From the NCBI RefSeq assembly GCF_034259325.1, contig NZ_JAXIVS010000001.1:558001-622000 (forward strand): DNA of 64,000 bases, given 5' to 3'. The notes under the pieces are model-generated. The model had not been told where the DNA came from and ran no database searches. It was given only the letters and a program-made list of their open reading frames with translations. The stretch is from Hyalangium ruber. GTDB taxonomy: Bacteria > Myxococcota > Myxococcia > Myxococcales > Myxococcaceae. Below, piece after piece: positions 52,213-60,177 of this stretch (the first letter of the stretch is position 1; each line of letters begins with the position of its first letter). The position numbers and the translations under genes are program-made.

Positions 52213-53877
52213 ATGGGAGCAGGTTGGGCGTGGGTGCTCACGACGGTGCTGGCCGCATCGCCGGAGCCGAAGGTGGTGTCACCGCTGGTGAAGGTCAGAC
52301 CGGGCGTCGCGGTGCAGGGTGCCGCCGAGGCCCGGCTGAGCATGGCCCGAGGAGAGTGTGAGGCCGCGCAGGTGGTCCTCCCGGGGAATATCGAGCGCGT
52401 CACGGCACAGCCGCTGGCGCTCAAGGGCCCGGGCTCGACGCTGACCGCCTCGCTCTGGCGCGAGGCCTTCCTCAAGGTCACGACGCCGTCCAACAGCCAG
52501 GGTCAGCCAGGTCCCTGGCCGGACGCGCTGGTCCCAGTGGAGACACCGGGAGAGCGCTCGCTGCCCGCGGTGCTCTATGTGGAGGTGTGCGCGCCCGCCG
52601 AGCAGGAGCCCGGGACGTACCGCGGCGAGCTGCAAGTGAAGGCGGATGCCAAGGCGGTGGCGCCCGTCCCCTTCACGGTGGAGGTACAGCCGTTCACGCT
52701 GCCGGCGACGGCCTCGCTGCCGACGAGCTTCGGCATCTCGCTCTACAGCGTCTCGCGCGGACACGGACTGTCCCCGGAGTCGCCGGAGGCACGCTCGCTG
52801 CTGCGCACCTATGCGCGGACGCTGCTGGAGCACCGCGTCAGCGCGCACGGCATGAGCATGGCCGGGCCGCCGGTGCGCTTCGAGAAGGGCCGCGCGGTGG
52901 TGGACTTCCGCTCGTACGAGGAGGAGATGGCGCCCTTCTTCGAGGGTGGGCTGCTGCCCTCCGGCGCCCGCTTCACCACCGCCGAGGTTCGCGACAACCG
53001 GCAGGCGCGCACCGACGCGGAGAAGGTGGCGTACTTCCGCGCCTTCGCCGACTACTTCCGGAGCAAAGGCTGGTCCGCGCAGCTCTTCTTCTACGCGAAG
53101 GACGAGCCGAAGCCGGAGGACGTGCCCCTGGTGCGCGCCCAGTCCGCGCGGGCCCGCGCGGCCGGCAACATCCCCGTGCTGGTCACCGCGCCGCTGGATG
53201 ATGCCCTGCGTGGAAGCGCGGACATCCTCACGCCCACGCTCAACTGCTTCTTCCCACGTTCGGGGCCGGAGACGTGCCGCCGGGTGATGCCCATCTCCAA
53301 GCTGCGCACGCAGCTCCCTCCGGGTTCCAAGGTGTGGTGGTACCAGAGCTGCAACTCGCACGGCTGCAACGGCGGGCCCATCGCGGACGCCTCGGCGGAG
53401 CGTGCCTATACCGGCTGGGCCTCTTACATGGTGGACCACCCGGCGACGCTCAACCGGGCCATGGGGCCCCTGGCCTTCCTGTCCGGTGTGGATGGCGAGC
53501 TCTATTTCGACACCGTCTTCGCCTACAACACGAAGGATCCGTGGAAGGACATCTTCGAGTTCGGAGGCAATGGCGACGGCACCCTCTTCTACCCGGGGAC
53601 GCCCTCTCGGCTGGGCACGAAGGAGCACCAGCCCGTGGTGTCACTGCGGCTCAAGCACATCCGCGACGGACTGGAGGACTATGAGTACCTTCACCTCCTG
53701 GCGAAGCTGGGGGACCCACAAGGCGCCCAGGCGCTCGCGCGCAGGCTCGCCCGTTCGGGATATGAGATCGAACAAGATGTCGAAAAGTGGGAGCAGGTCC
53801 GCAAGGACATGACCACCCGCCTGCGTCAGCGCTGGGAGAATTCCGAATATGCGAAGCGCCCTGGCGTCCGACCGTGA
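52213..53877 (+). CDS. Exported DUF4091 protein, glycoside-hydrolase-like
   Basis: 554 aa. Short signal peptide (WVLTTVLAASP). A beta-sandwich-like N-terminal region (about 30-160) is followed by a TIM-barrel-like region with LFFYAKDEPKPEDVPLV. The C-terminal DUF4091 signature GDGTLFYPG is followed by VVSLRLKHIRDGLEDYEYLHLL. The family is thought to be carbohydrate active because of the fold, but no activity is established. It lies 18 bp after the first DUF3108 gene and 40 bp before the second. Confidence 0.88.
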   Translation: MGAGWAWVLTTVLAASPEPKVVSPLVKVRPGVAVQGAAEARLSMARGECEAAQVVLPGNIERVTAQPLALKGPGSTLTASLWREAFLKVTTPSNSQGQPGPWPDALVPVETPGERSLPAVLYVEVCAPAEQEPGTYRGELQVKADAKAVAPVPFTVEVQPFTLPATASLPTSFGISLYSVSRGHGLSPESPEARSLLRTYARTLLEHRVSAHGMSMAGPPVRFEKGRAVVDFRSYEEEMAPFFEGGLLPSGARFTTAEVRDNRQARTDAEKVAYFRAFADYFRSKGWSAQLFFYAKDEPKPEDVPLVRAQSARARAAGNIPVLVTAPLDDALRGSADILTPTLNCFFPRSGPETCRRVMPISKLRTQLPPGSKVWWYQSCNSHGCNGGPIADASAERAYTGWASYMVDHPATLNRAMGPLAFLSGVDGELYFDTVFAYNTKDPWKDIFEFGGNGDGTLFYPGTPSRLGTKEHQPVVSLRLKHIRDGLEDYEYLHLLAKLGDPQGAQALARRLARSGYEIEQDVEKWEQVRKDMTTRLRQRWENSEYAKRPGVRP

Positions 53878-53917
53878 AACCCGCCTCCCCGCCTCTCCTG
53901 GAAGAAGGATGACCTCC

Positions 53918-54784
53918 ATGCGCTCCATTCTCGCGGCCAGCCTCGTCCTCCTCGCCACCGCGGCCCAGGCCCAGGTGCCCGAGGGCGACGTACAGGACAC
54001 CACGCCGCCCGCCACGCCCGCGGAGAACGTGCCGCTGTGCCCCAACCCGCTGCCTCAGCTGCGCACGCCCATCGCCTTCATGCCGGGCGAGCTGCTCGAG
54101 TTCGACCTGGACGCCCTGGGCGCGCAGGCGGGGAAGATGACCATGAAGGTGCAGCGGCCCGAGAACGGCTCGCTGCCCGTGGAGATCGAAGCCAAGACCA
54201 ACACCTTCTTCTCCAAGGTACGGCGGGTGAATGGTTTGGCGGTGAGCTACCTGCACCCGCGGACGCTGAGGCCCTCGCGCTACACCGAGGACGCCACCGA
54301 GAACGAGGTGCGCCGCAAGGTGGAGGTGGCCTTCGGCGCCAAGGACCGCTCCGTGAAGGTGGACTACGTCATCGGCAAGAAGTCGGGCCGCTACGACTAC
54401 ACCTATGACAAGGACGGCCTGGACGTGGCCGGCGCCATCTACCTGCTGCGCCAGCTGCCCATGAAGGAGGGCCTGACCGTGTGCTTCGACGTGGTCGGCA
54501 TCCGCCGCCTCTGGCGAATGACGGGCACGGTAATGAAGCGGGAGCATGTGTCGCTGCCCATCGGCGAGTTCGACGCCTGGTACCTGACCGGCACCGCGGT
54601 GCGCACCGACAAGCCCACGGTGAAGCGCGAGGTCCACGTGTGGATCTCCGACGACGCGCGCCGCCTGCCGCTGGTGGCCGTGGGTACCATCGACCTGGGT
54701 GCCGTGCGCGCCACCCTCACCTCCTATTCTCGCCCCGGCGAGAAGACCCAGCGCGCCCAGGGCAAGGAAGACCTCAAGTGGTAG
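53918..54784 (+). CDS. Exported DUF3108 protein, second copy
   Basis: 288 aa from the ATG at 53918 (AAGGA 8 nt upstream; an in-frame ATG at 53909 is an alternative). Signal peptide LAASLVLLATAAQAQ. The mature part has a proline-rich spacer, then FMPGELLEFDLDALGAQAGKMTM, matching the first DUF3108 protein in layout, and YTYDKDGLDVAGAIYLLRQLP typical of the family. It ends at a strong terminator. Confidence 0.85.
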   Translation: MRSILAASLVLLATAAQAQVPEGDVQDTTPPATPAENVPLCPNPLPQLRTPIAFMPGELLEFDLDALGAQAGKMTMKVQRPENGSLPVEIEAKTNTFFSKVRRVNGLAVSYLHPRTLRPSRYTEDATENEVRRKVEVAFGAKDRSVKVDYVIGKKSGRYDYTYDKDGLDVAGAIYLLRQLPMKEGLTVCFDVVGIRRLWRMTGTVMKREHVSLPIGEFDAWYLTGTAVRTDKPTVKREVHVWISDDARRLPLVAVGTIDLGAVRATLTSYSRPGEKTQRAQGKEDLKW

Positions 54785-54813
54785 CCAGCGGCCGCGCCTG
54801 AGCAGGCGATCCC

Positions 54814-54840
54814 ACTCCCCCTGCACGGGGGAGTTTTTTT
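54814..54840 (+). terminator. Rho-independent terminator
   Basis: An 8-bp stem ACTCCCCC/GGGGGAGT with loop TGCAC is followed by a run of seven T (54834-54840). It ends the DUF3108-DUF4091-DUF3108 operon. Confidence 0.93.
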
Positions 54841-54854
54841 GGTGCTCAAATTGA

Positions 54855-54886
54855 TACTGGTTTGCAAAATCATTTGCAAACCAGTA
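54855..54886. promoter_or_regulatory. Perfect 14-bp inverted repeat, candidate operator
   Basis: TACTGGTTTGCAAA at 54855-54868 is repeated inverted as TTTGCAAACCAGTA at 54873-54886 with spacer ATCA. The block is A/T-rich in a G+C-rich genome. It lies 16 bp before the ATG of a porin gene that starts an imelysin/di-heme oxidoreductase operon. It overlaps a TGATACTGGTTTGCA segment that matches the Fur consensus at 11 of 15 positions. Fur or another metal regulator is a likely binder. Confidence 0.6.
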
Positions 54887-54902
54887 GGGTGCGCGCCGTT
54901 CG

Positions 54903-56225
54903 ATGCGCTCCCCCTCCCTGTTCCTGTCCTTGCTGTGTGCCACCGCCCTGCTCACCGCGCCCGCCGCTCGGGCTGACGACAAGGACGAGGAGAAGGCCGA
55001 GAAGAAGCGCCCGGAGATCAACTTCGAGTTCGGCGGGTACGCCGACCTGCAGTTCGCCTTCTACAACCACGGCGAGAACCAGAACCGCGAGGGTGGCGCG
55101 CAGCGGGATGCGCGGGTGACTTTCGACACGACGCGGCTGGTGCTGGAGCTGGAGGGCTCCATGCCCGAGTACGGGCTGGAGGCCGAGGTGGAGGTCGAGT
55201 TCGAGCACGGAGGCACCGGCGCCTCGATGGAGCTCGAATACGAGGAGTTCGGCGAGTTCGAGCAGGAGGTGGAGAAGGGCGGCGAGGTGCGGGTGGAAGA
55301 GCTCTACCTGAAGAAGGAGTTCGGGGAGCGCTTCTCGCTGTCGATCGGTCGCTTCTACGTGGCGACGGGGCTGCTGAGCGCGTTCTCCCGGCCCACCGAC
55401 TACCTGGGGACGATCCGCGCCGAATCGGAGACGCTCATCATCCCCAACACCTGGGATGAGATGGGGGTGCAGGGTCGGGCGTCGCTGGGCAGCGTGCAGC
55501 TGACGGCGCAGGTGATCAACGGGCTGGACTCCACCGCCTTCAACTCACAGCGATGGGTGGCCGAGGGGCACCAGACCCGCTTCGAGCTGGTGCGCGCCAG
55601 GGATCTGGCGATGGTGCTCCGGGCGGATGTCACGAGCTTCGAGGGAGTGGTGTTCGGTGCCTCCGGCTATTACGGGGACACGACCCGCAACCGGCCCAAG
55701 CCGGACCTGGTGAAGGCGTGCGAAGCGTCGAATGACCGGGTGGTGGCCCCGTGCGGCTACATCTCCGCGCCGCTGCTGCTGCTGGACGCGCACCTGTCGG
55801 CGCAGCGAGGCCCGTGGCGCGCCAAGGCGCTGGCCATGTGGGGCTACCTCCAGAACGCGGATGACATCTCCGCGCGCAACGCCCGCCTGTCCAACTTCCT
55901 GAACGTGACTCGCACCCCGGTAGCCGAGCACGCCCTGGCGGCGTGGGCAGAGCTGGGCTTCAACGTCTCCTCCTCCGTGGGGCTGAGCACGGACCACCGG
56001 CTCGAGCCCTACGTGCGCTTCGACTACGCGGACTCGGTGCTCAACCCGCGCACCGAACTCTTCGACAACCCACGCTTCGCCCGCGCCATCTACACGGTGG
56101 GCACCTCTTACACGCTGGCGGGCGTGGCCTACTCGAAGCTCGACTTCAGCCACCGCCGCCTCGGCGACTCCTCTCGCTTCCGGCCGGAAAACACCGTCCG
56201 GCTCTCCACCGGCTTCTCCTACTGA
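54903..56225 (+). CDS. Predicted outer-membrane porin of iron operon
   Basis: 440 aa. Signal peptide (LCATALLTAPAARA), then a short charged helix (DDKDEEKAEKKRPE) and beta-barrel strands: FEFGGYADLQFAFYN, FDTTRLVLELEGS, LSIGRFYVATG. It ends LSTGFSY, with an aromatic C-terminal residue as in outer-membrane barrels. It resembles phosphate-selective or general porins, but the substrate is unknown. It lies 12 bp before the imelysin gene. The operator above and the partners suggest it admits an iron-related substrate. Confidence 0.8.
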   Translation: MRSPSLFLSLLCATALLTAPAARADDKDEEKAEKKRPEINFEFGGYADLQFAFYNHGENQNREGGAQRDARVTFDTTRLVLELEGSMPEYGLEAEVEVEFEHGGTGASMELEYEEFGEFEQEVEKGGEVRVEELYLKKEFGERFSLSIGRFYVATGLLSAFSRPTDYLGTIRAESETLIIPNTWDEMGVQGRASLGSVQLTAQVINGLDSTAFNSQRWVAEGHQTRFELVRARDLAMVLRADVTSFEGVVFGASGYYGDTTRNRPKPDLVKACEASNDRVVAPCGYISAPLLLLDAHLSAQRGPWRAKALAMWGYLQNADDISARNARLSNFLNVTRTPVAEHALAAWAELGFNVSSSVGLSTDHRLEPYVRFDYADSVLNPRTELFDNPRFARAIYTVGTSYTLAGVAYSKLDFSHRRLGDSSRFRPENTVRLSTGFSY

Positions 56226-56237
56226 AGGAAAATCCTG

Positions 56238-57323
56238 ATGCACCTGCCCTCTACTTCGCTCCGTACCCTCGTCCTCGCCGCGGCGCTCGCGCTCACCTCC
56301 TGCGGCTCCGATGACGAGGGCACCACCGAGTCCTCGTTCGACAAGGAGATCATCGTCCACTTCGCCGATGACGTGGTCGTCCCCACGTACCAGCAGCTCG
56401 CCACGCGGCTGAACACGCTGGACGTCGCGGTGCAGGCACTCGCGAACGGGCCGACCGCCGCCCGGCTCACCGCGGCGCAGGACGCATGGATCGCCGCGCG
56501 CGAGCCGTGGGAGCAGAGCGAGGGCTTTCTCTTCGGGCCGGTGGATTCCTTCGGCTACGATCCGGCCCTGGACAGCTGGCCGCTGAACCGCTCGGACCTG
56601 GACGCGGTGCTGGCGAGCAATGACAACTTCACGCCGGCGTACGTCGCCAGCCTCCAGACGACCCAGAAGGGCTTCCACACGGTGGAGTACCTCTTGTTCG
56701 GCGAGGGCCGCACCAAGCAGGTAGGGGACTTCAACGCGCGCCAGTTCGAGTACCTGAAGGCGATCTCCGCGGAGCTGAAGAGCGTGAGCACCGCACTGGC
56801 ATCCGCCTGGACGCAGTCGGTGGACGGCCGTCCGCCGTACCGGGATGTGCTGACCACCGCGGGCCAGTCGACCAACACCGCCTACCCGTCCGTGGAGACG
56901 GCGGCCCAGGAGATGGTGGTCGGAATCATCAACATCCTCGATGAGGTCGCCAACGGGAAGATCGCCGATCCGTATGACGCGAAGGACCCGGAGCTCGTGG
57001 AGAGCCAGTTCGCCTACAACTCGCTCACCGACTTCACCAACAACATCCGCAGCGTGGAGAACGTCTACCTGGGCCATCTGCCCGGCGAGACGGCGCGCGG
57101 CCCCGCGCTCACGGACTTCGTCAAGGGCGAGGACGCCGCACTGGACACGCGCATCCGTCAGGAGCTGGCCGCCTCCATCGCGGCCCTGGCCGCCATTCCC
57201 CAGCCCTTCCGCAGCGCCATCACGAATCCCGATGCCAAGGAAGAGATCGAGGCCGCGCAGGAGGCCATCCGCAAGCTGCAGCAGACCTTCGAGGCGAACG
57301 TCAAGCCGCTCCTGACGCGCTAG
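56238..57323 (+). CDS. Imelysin-family lipoprotein
   Basis: 361 aa. Lipoprotein signal (LAAALALTSCGSD, Cys22). The imelysin domain has the GxHxxE signature as G145-F-H147-T-V-E150, plus DAWIAAREPWEQSEGFLFGPVD and ENVYLG. Imelysin-like proteins are periplasmic or surface iron-binding or haem-processing proteins; the exact ligand varies. It lies between the porin and the di-heme oxidoreductase. Confidence 0.95.
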   Translation: MHLPSTSLRTLVLAAALALTSCGSDDEGTTESSFDKEIIVHFADDVVVPTYQQLATRLNTLDVAVQALANGPTAARLTAAQDAWIAAREPWEQSEGFLFGPVDSFGYDPALDSWPLNRSDLDAVLASNDNFTPAYVASLQTTQKGFHTVEYLLFGEGRTKQVGDFNARQFEYLKAISAELKSVSTALASAWTQSVDGRPPYRDVLTTAGQSTNTAYPSVETAAQEMVVGIINILDEVANGKIADPYDAKDPELVESQFAYNSLTDFTNNIRSVENVYLGHLPGETARGPALTDFVKGEDAALDTRIRQELAASIAALAAIPQPFRSAITNPDAKEEIEAAQEAIRKLQQTFEANVKPLLTR

Positions 57324-57342
57324 AATGGTCCGGGGGGACACC

Positions 57343-58665
57343 ATGCGACGGGCGCTCACGCTGTGGACGGTGCTGACACTGACTTGGGGCTGCGGTGAAC
57401 CGGAGCCCCCTCCGCGCGCGGGGGGCGCCACCACCATCGATGACCGCACGTCGCTGGCCTATGCCCAACCGGCACCCAACCTCTCCGCCGAGAGCGCCCA
57501 ACACCACCGCGCGGGGGATGCCGCCTTCGCGGCGGCGTTCGTCCCCTCCCCCTCCCCGGTGAACCCAGGACTGGGCCCACTCTACAACAACAACTCCTGC
57601 AACGCCTGCCACCTGCGCAACGGCCGGGGCATGCCCGTGATGGGCTCCGGCCCGCAGCGCACCCAGCTCCTCGTCCGCGTCAGCCTGCCCGAGGGTACGC
57701 CCAGCCACCTCAACGGCTCCGTGCCCGTGCCCGGGCTGGGAACCCAGGTGGCGGATCAGGCCATCTACGGTTCCACGCCCGAGGCCTCGGTCACCCTGGA
57801 TTGGGTCGAGACCGAGAGCGCGTATGGCGATGGAACGCTCTACCGGCTCCGCAGCCCTCGCGTCACCATCGTCCCCAGCGATGGCTCGGCGCTCCCCCCG
57901 GGGATGCTGACCTCGCTGCGCCTGCCGCCCCCCGTCTTCGGACTGGGCCTGCTCGAAGCGGTCGAGGCCTCCACCCTGCACTCCCTGGCCGACCCAGGGG
58001 ATCGCGATGGGGACGGAATCTCCGGCCGCATCAACGAGGTCTGGGATGTTCAAGCCGGCGCACTGGCTCCGGGGCGCTTCGGGCAGAAGGCCAACAGCCC
58101 CAACCTGCTCCAGCAGTCGGCCGAGGCCTACTTCAACGACATGGGCTTGACGACGCCCCTCTTCCCCGAGGCGAACGGCACCCACGAGGTGTCTCACGAC
58201 ACGCTGGAGGCCGCGGCCTTCTACGCGCAGACCCTTGGCGTGCCGGCCCGCGCCGCGCTCGATGACGCGGAGGTCCAGAAAGGAGAGGACCTCTTCCGCT
58301 CGCTGGGCTGCGAGAGCTGCCACCGCGAGACGCTGGAGACGGGCGATCACCCGCTCATGGAGCTGAGCCAGCAGCTCATCCACCCCTATACGGATCTCCT
58401 GCTGCATGACATGGGGCCCGGACTCGCGGACGGACGGCCGGATGGGGCCGCCAGTGGGACCGAGTGGCGCACGGCGCCGCTGTGGGGCCTGGGACTGACG
58501 CAGACCGTGCTGCCCTACGCGGGCTACCTGCACGATGGCCGGGCCCGAACGCTCGAGGAGGCCATCATCTGGCACGGCGGCGAGGCCGAACGCGCCAAAG
58601 AGCGCTTCCGGACCCTCTCGGCCTCGGAGCGCGCCGCGCTGGTCCGCTTCCTCCACTCCCTCTGA
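57343..58665 (+). CDS. Di-heme oxidoreductase (DUF1111/thiol-oxidoreductase-like) lipoprotein
   Basis: 440 aa. Lipoprotein signal (LTLTWGCGEP, Cys17). Two c-type haem sites: C86-NA-C89-H90 and C323-ES-C326-H327. The GLGLLEAVEA and calcium-like DRDGDGISGRIN segments and the C-terminal LPYAGYLHDGRARTLEEAI match the DHOR family found in imelysin operons. It probably carries out periplasmic electron transfer during iron acquisition. GGGGGG lies 5 nt before the ATG at 57343; an in-frame ATG at 57325 also exists. Confidence 0.93.
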   Translation: MRRALTLWTVLTLTWGCGEPEPPPRAGGATTIDDRTSLAYAQPAPNLSAESAQHHRAGDAAFAAAFVPSPSPVNPGLGPLYNNNSCNACHLRNGRGMPVMGSGPQRTQLLVRVSLPEGTPSHLNGSVPVPGLGTQVADQAIYGSTPEASVTLDWVETESAYGDGTLYRLRSPRVTIVPSDGSALPPGMLTSLRLPPPVFGLGLLEAVEASTLHSLADPGDRDGDGISGRINEVWDVQAGALAPGRFGQKANSPNLLQQSAEAYFNDMGLTTPLFPEANGTHEVSHDTLEAAAFYAQTLGVPARAALDDAEVQKGEDLFRSLGCESCHRETLETGDHPLMELSQQLIHPYTDLLLHDMGPGLADGRPDGAASGTEWRTAPLWGLGLTQTVLPYAGYLHDGRARTLEEAIIWHGGEAERAKERFRTLSASERAALVRFLHSL

Positions 58666-58731
58666 ACACTCCAGGGCGGGCGCCGGGCCGCTCCGGCTTG
58701 ACCCGCCTCGCTTCTTCCTGCATCCTTATTT

Positions 58732-58746
58732 TGAAATTGGTTATCA
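58732..58746. promoter_or_regulatory. Candidate Fur box
   Basis: TGAAATTGGTTATCA matches the 7-1-7 consensus TGATAATGATTATCA at 12 of 15 positions. It sits within a larger imperfect dyad (TGAAATTGGTT against AATCAAATTCA). It overlaps a TTGAAA -35-like element and lies 33 bp before the 84-aa protein ATG, which has AAAGGAG. This A/T-rich stretch is clearly unlike its surroundings. Confidence 0.65.
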
Positions 58747-58779
58747 GAATCAAATTCATAGCAATTCAAAGGAGCCGCC

Positions 58780-59034
58780 ATGACACCCACCCCCTGCCAA
58801 CGTACGGTTCTCGCCAGCAGCCCCTCCTCGGAAGTGACGCGCTGCAGTTGTGGCCACATCCACCTGAGCGTCGGGCCGGTGACGATCCGCATGGATGAGG
58901 ACATGCTGCACGCGGCCTGGCACACGCTGGGAGACGCGCTGCGATCGCTGGCCAGCCTCCCCACCCCGAGCACCAGCGAGGTGGCGCACCCGGCGGCGGC
59001 GGGGCGGCGGGCGCCCGGGGAGTGGGAGCAATGA
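58780..59034 (+). CDS. Small CxCGHxH protein of unknown function
   Basis: 84 aa. A short N-terminal region leads to C22-S-C24-G-H-I-H28, a compact cluster that could bind metal or haem, then LSVGPVTIRMDEDMLHAAWHTLGDALRSL, probably a beta hairpin and helix. AAAGGAG lies 6 nt before the ATG. It follows a candidate Fur box, and its stop overlaps the next start (ATGA), so the two are translated together. I do not recognise the family. Confidence 0.75.
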   Translation: MTPTPCQRTVLASSPSSEVTRCSCGHIHLSVGPVTIRMDEDMLHAAWHTLGDALRSLASLPTPSTSEVAHPAAAGRRAPGEWEQ

Positions 59035-59753
59035 GCGGCCGGGGGCACGTCCAGAGCCTGGGGCCGCTCCGGCTGACGGAGCTGCTCCAGCGCACCACCC
59101 AGGAGGAGACTCGAGCGGCGGCGGGCTCGCGTTTCGCTCGGCGCCTCTCCCTGGGACGGGTGGACCGGGACGGCTACGTGCGGCTCTTGTCCTGCCTCCA
59201 GTCCCTCTACGCGGAGCTGGAGTGGTCCCTCGAGTGGAACCACCGCCACCCATCGGTGTCCCCCTTCTGCCTGCCCGAGATGTGGCGCAACGAGCTGCTG
59301 CAGGATGATCTGCGCACCCTGCTCGGCCCCTCCTGGTACGAACGCGCCCCCCGGCAGAGCGCCATGCCATGGGTGGACCGGCTCGGCCTGCTGTGTGACG
59401 CGGCGCCCGAGTTGCTCGCCGCCCACGCCTGGGCGCTCTACGTCCTGGACATCCCCGGTGCGGCGGCGGCCGGCGCGGAGGTGGCGCGAGGCCTCGGGCT
59501 GCGCGGCGGCGCGGGCACTGTCTTCCTCCGCCACATCTCCGGCCTCGAGGGAACGGTGGGTCGGGTGCGCATCCTCGACGCGCTCGATCGCTTGTCGTTG
59601 GATACCACCACCCGCAGCGCGCTCCTGGGAGAGGCGCGAGTCGCCACGGGGATGCTCCGTGAACTCCTCGCGGCGCTGGATCGGCCTCGACTGCTCACCC
59701 TCAGCTCGCGCGAGGACACCACGGGCGGCGCGATGTTGGACGCGTCCGTGTGA
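59031..59753 (+). CDS. Heme-oxygenase-like protein lacking the usual proximal His
   Basis: 240 aa. The helical pattern LTELLQRTTQEETRAAAGSRFARRLSLGRVDRDGYVRLL and SLYAELEWSLEW fits bacterial haem oxygenases of the BphO type, as does the later HISGLEGTVGRV segment. At the position where these enzymes have the haem-ligating His (TxxxH), this protein reads TQEET. It may therefore be an inactive relative, use another ligand, or be a wider HO-fold protein. It is coupled to the CxCGHxH gene behind a Fur-type site, which supports a role in haem or iron. Confidence 0.6.
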   Translation: MSGRGHVQSLGPLRLTELLQRTTQEETRAAAGSRFARRLSLGRVDRDGYVRLLSCLQSLYAELEWSLEWNHRHPSVSPFCLPEMWRNELLQDDLRTLLGPSWYERAPRQSAMPWVDRLGLLCDAAPELLAAHAWALYVLDIPGAAAAGAEVARGLGLRGGAGTVFLRHISGLEGTVGRVRILDALDRLSLDTTTRSALLGEARVATGMLRELLAALDRPRLLTLSSREDTTGGAMLDASV

Positions 59754-59755
59754 GA

Positions 59756-60112
59756 CTAACCGCGGCGGAGCATGCCGGCGGCCTGTGACAGCCGCCGTCG
59801 CACCTGCGTCAACACGCTGACCAGGGCATCCAGCCGCTGGAGCACGAGCTGCTCATCGCTCACGGCCAACAGCGTGAAGGGCGCGGGCTTCTCCACGCGC
59901 AGGGCGTCGATGACATCCGCGAAGTGACACTCCAGGTCGCCCATCGCATCGAGCCCCTCCCGGAGATCATCCTCCAGCAGATCCACGAGGACCGCTGCGT
60001 CTGTACGTTCCGGCAGTGCCCGCGCCAGGTTCTCCATCGCCTCGCGCAGCGGATCTTCACCCGCGTGGCGCGGCGTCGCGGGAACGGCGAAGGCGGCAAC
60101 GGACGTCGACAT
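59756..60112 (-). CDS. All-helical protein of unknown function
   Basis: 118 aa, helical throughout (PLREAMENLARALPERTDAAVLVDLLEDDL, ECHFADVIDALRVE), ending LTQVRRRLSQAAGMLRRG. No motif recognised. It converges on the haem-oxygenase-like gene with a 2-bp gap. No clear ribosome-binding site. Confidence 0.6.
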   Translation of the reverse strand: MSTSVAAFAVPATPRHAGEDPLREAMENLARALPERTDAAVLVDLLEDDLREGLDAMGDLECHFADVIDALRVEKPAPFTLLAVSDEQLVLQRLDALVSVLTQVRRRLSQAAGMLRRG

Positions 60113-60177
60113 GCACAGGAAGCTACAGGCCCGTAGCGAAGGGTCAATTTTTCGCCCGGGCCTGGGAGCTACCCACT

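Noticed and set aside
54855-54886. Transcription terminator
   Set aside because: The inverted repeat is A/T-rich with no T-run, and a strong terminator already ends the previous operon at 54814-54840; an operator is more likely.
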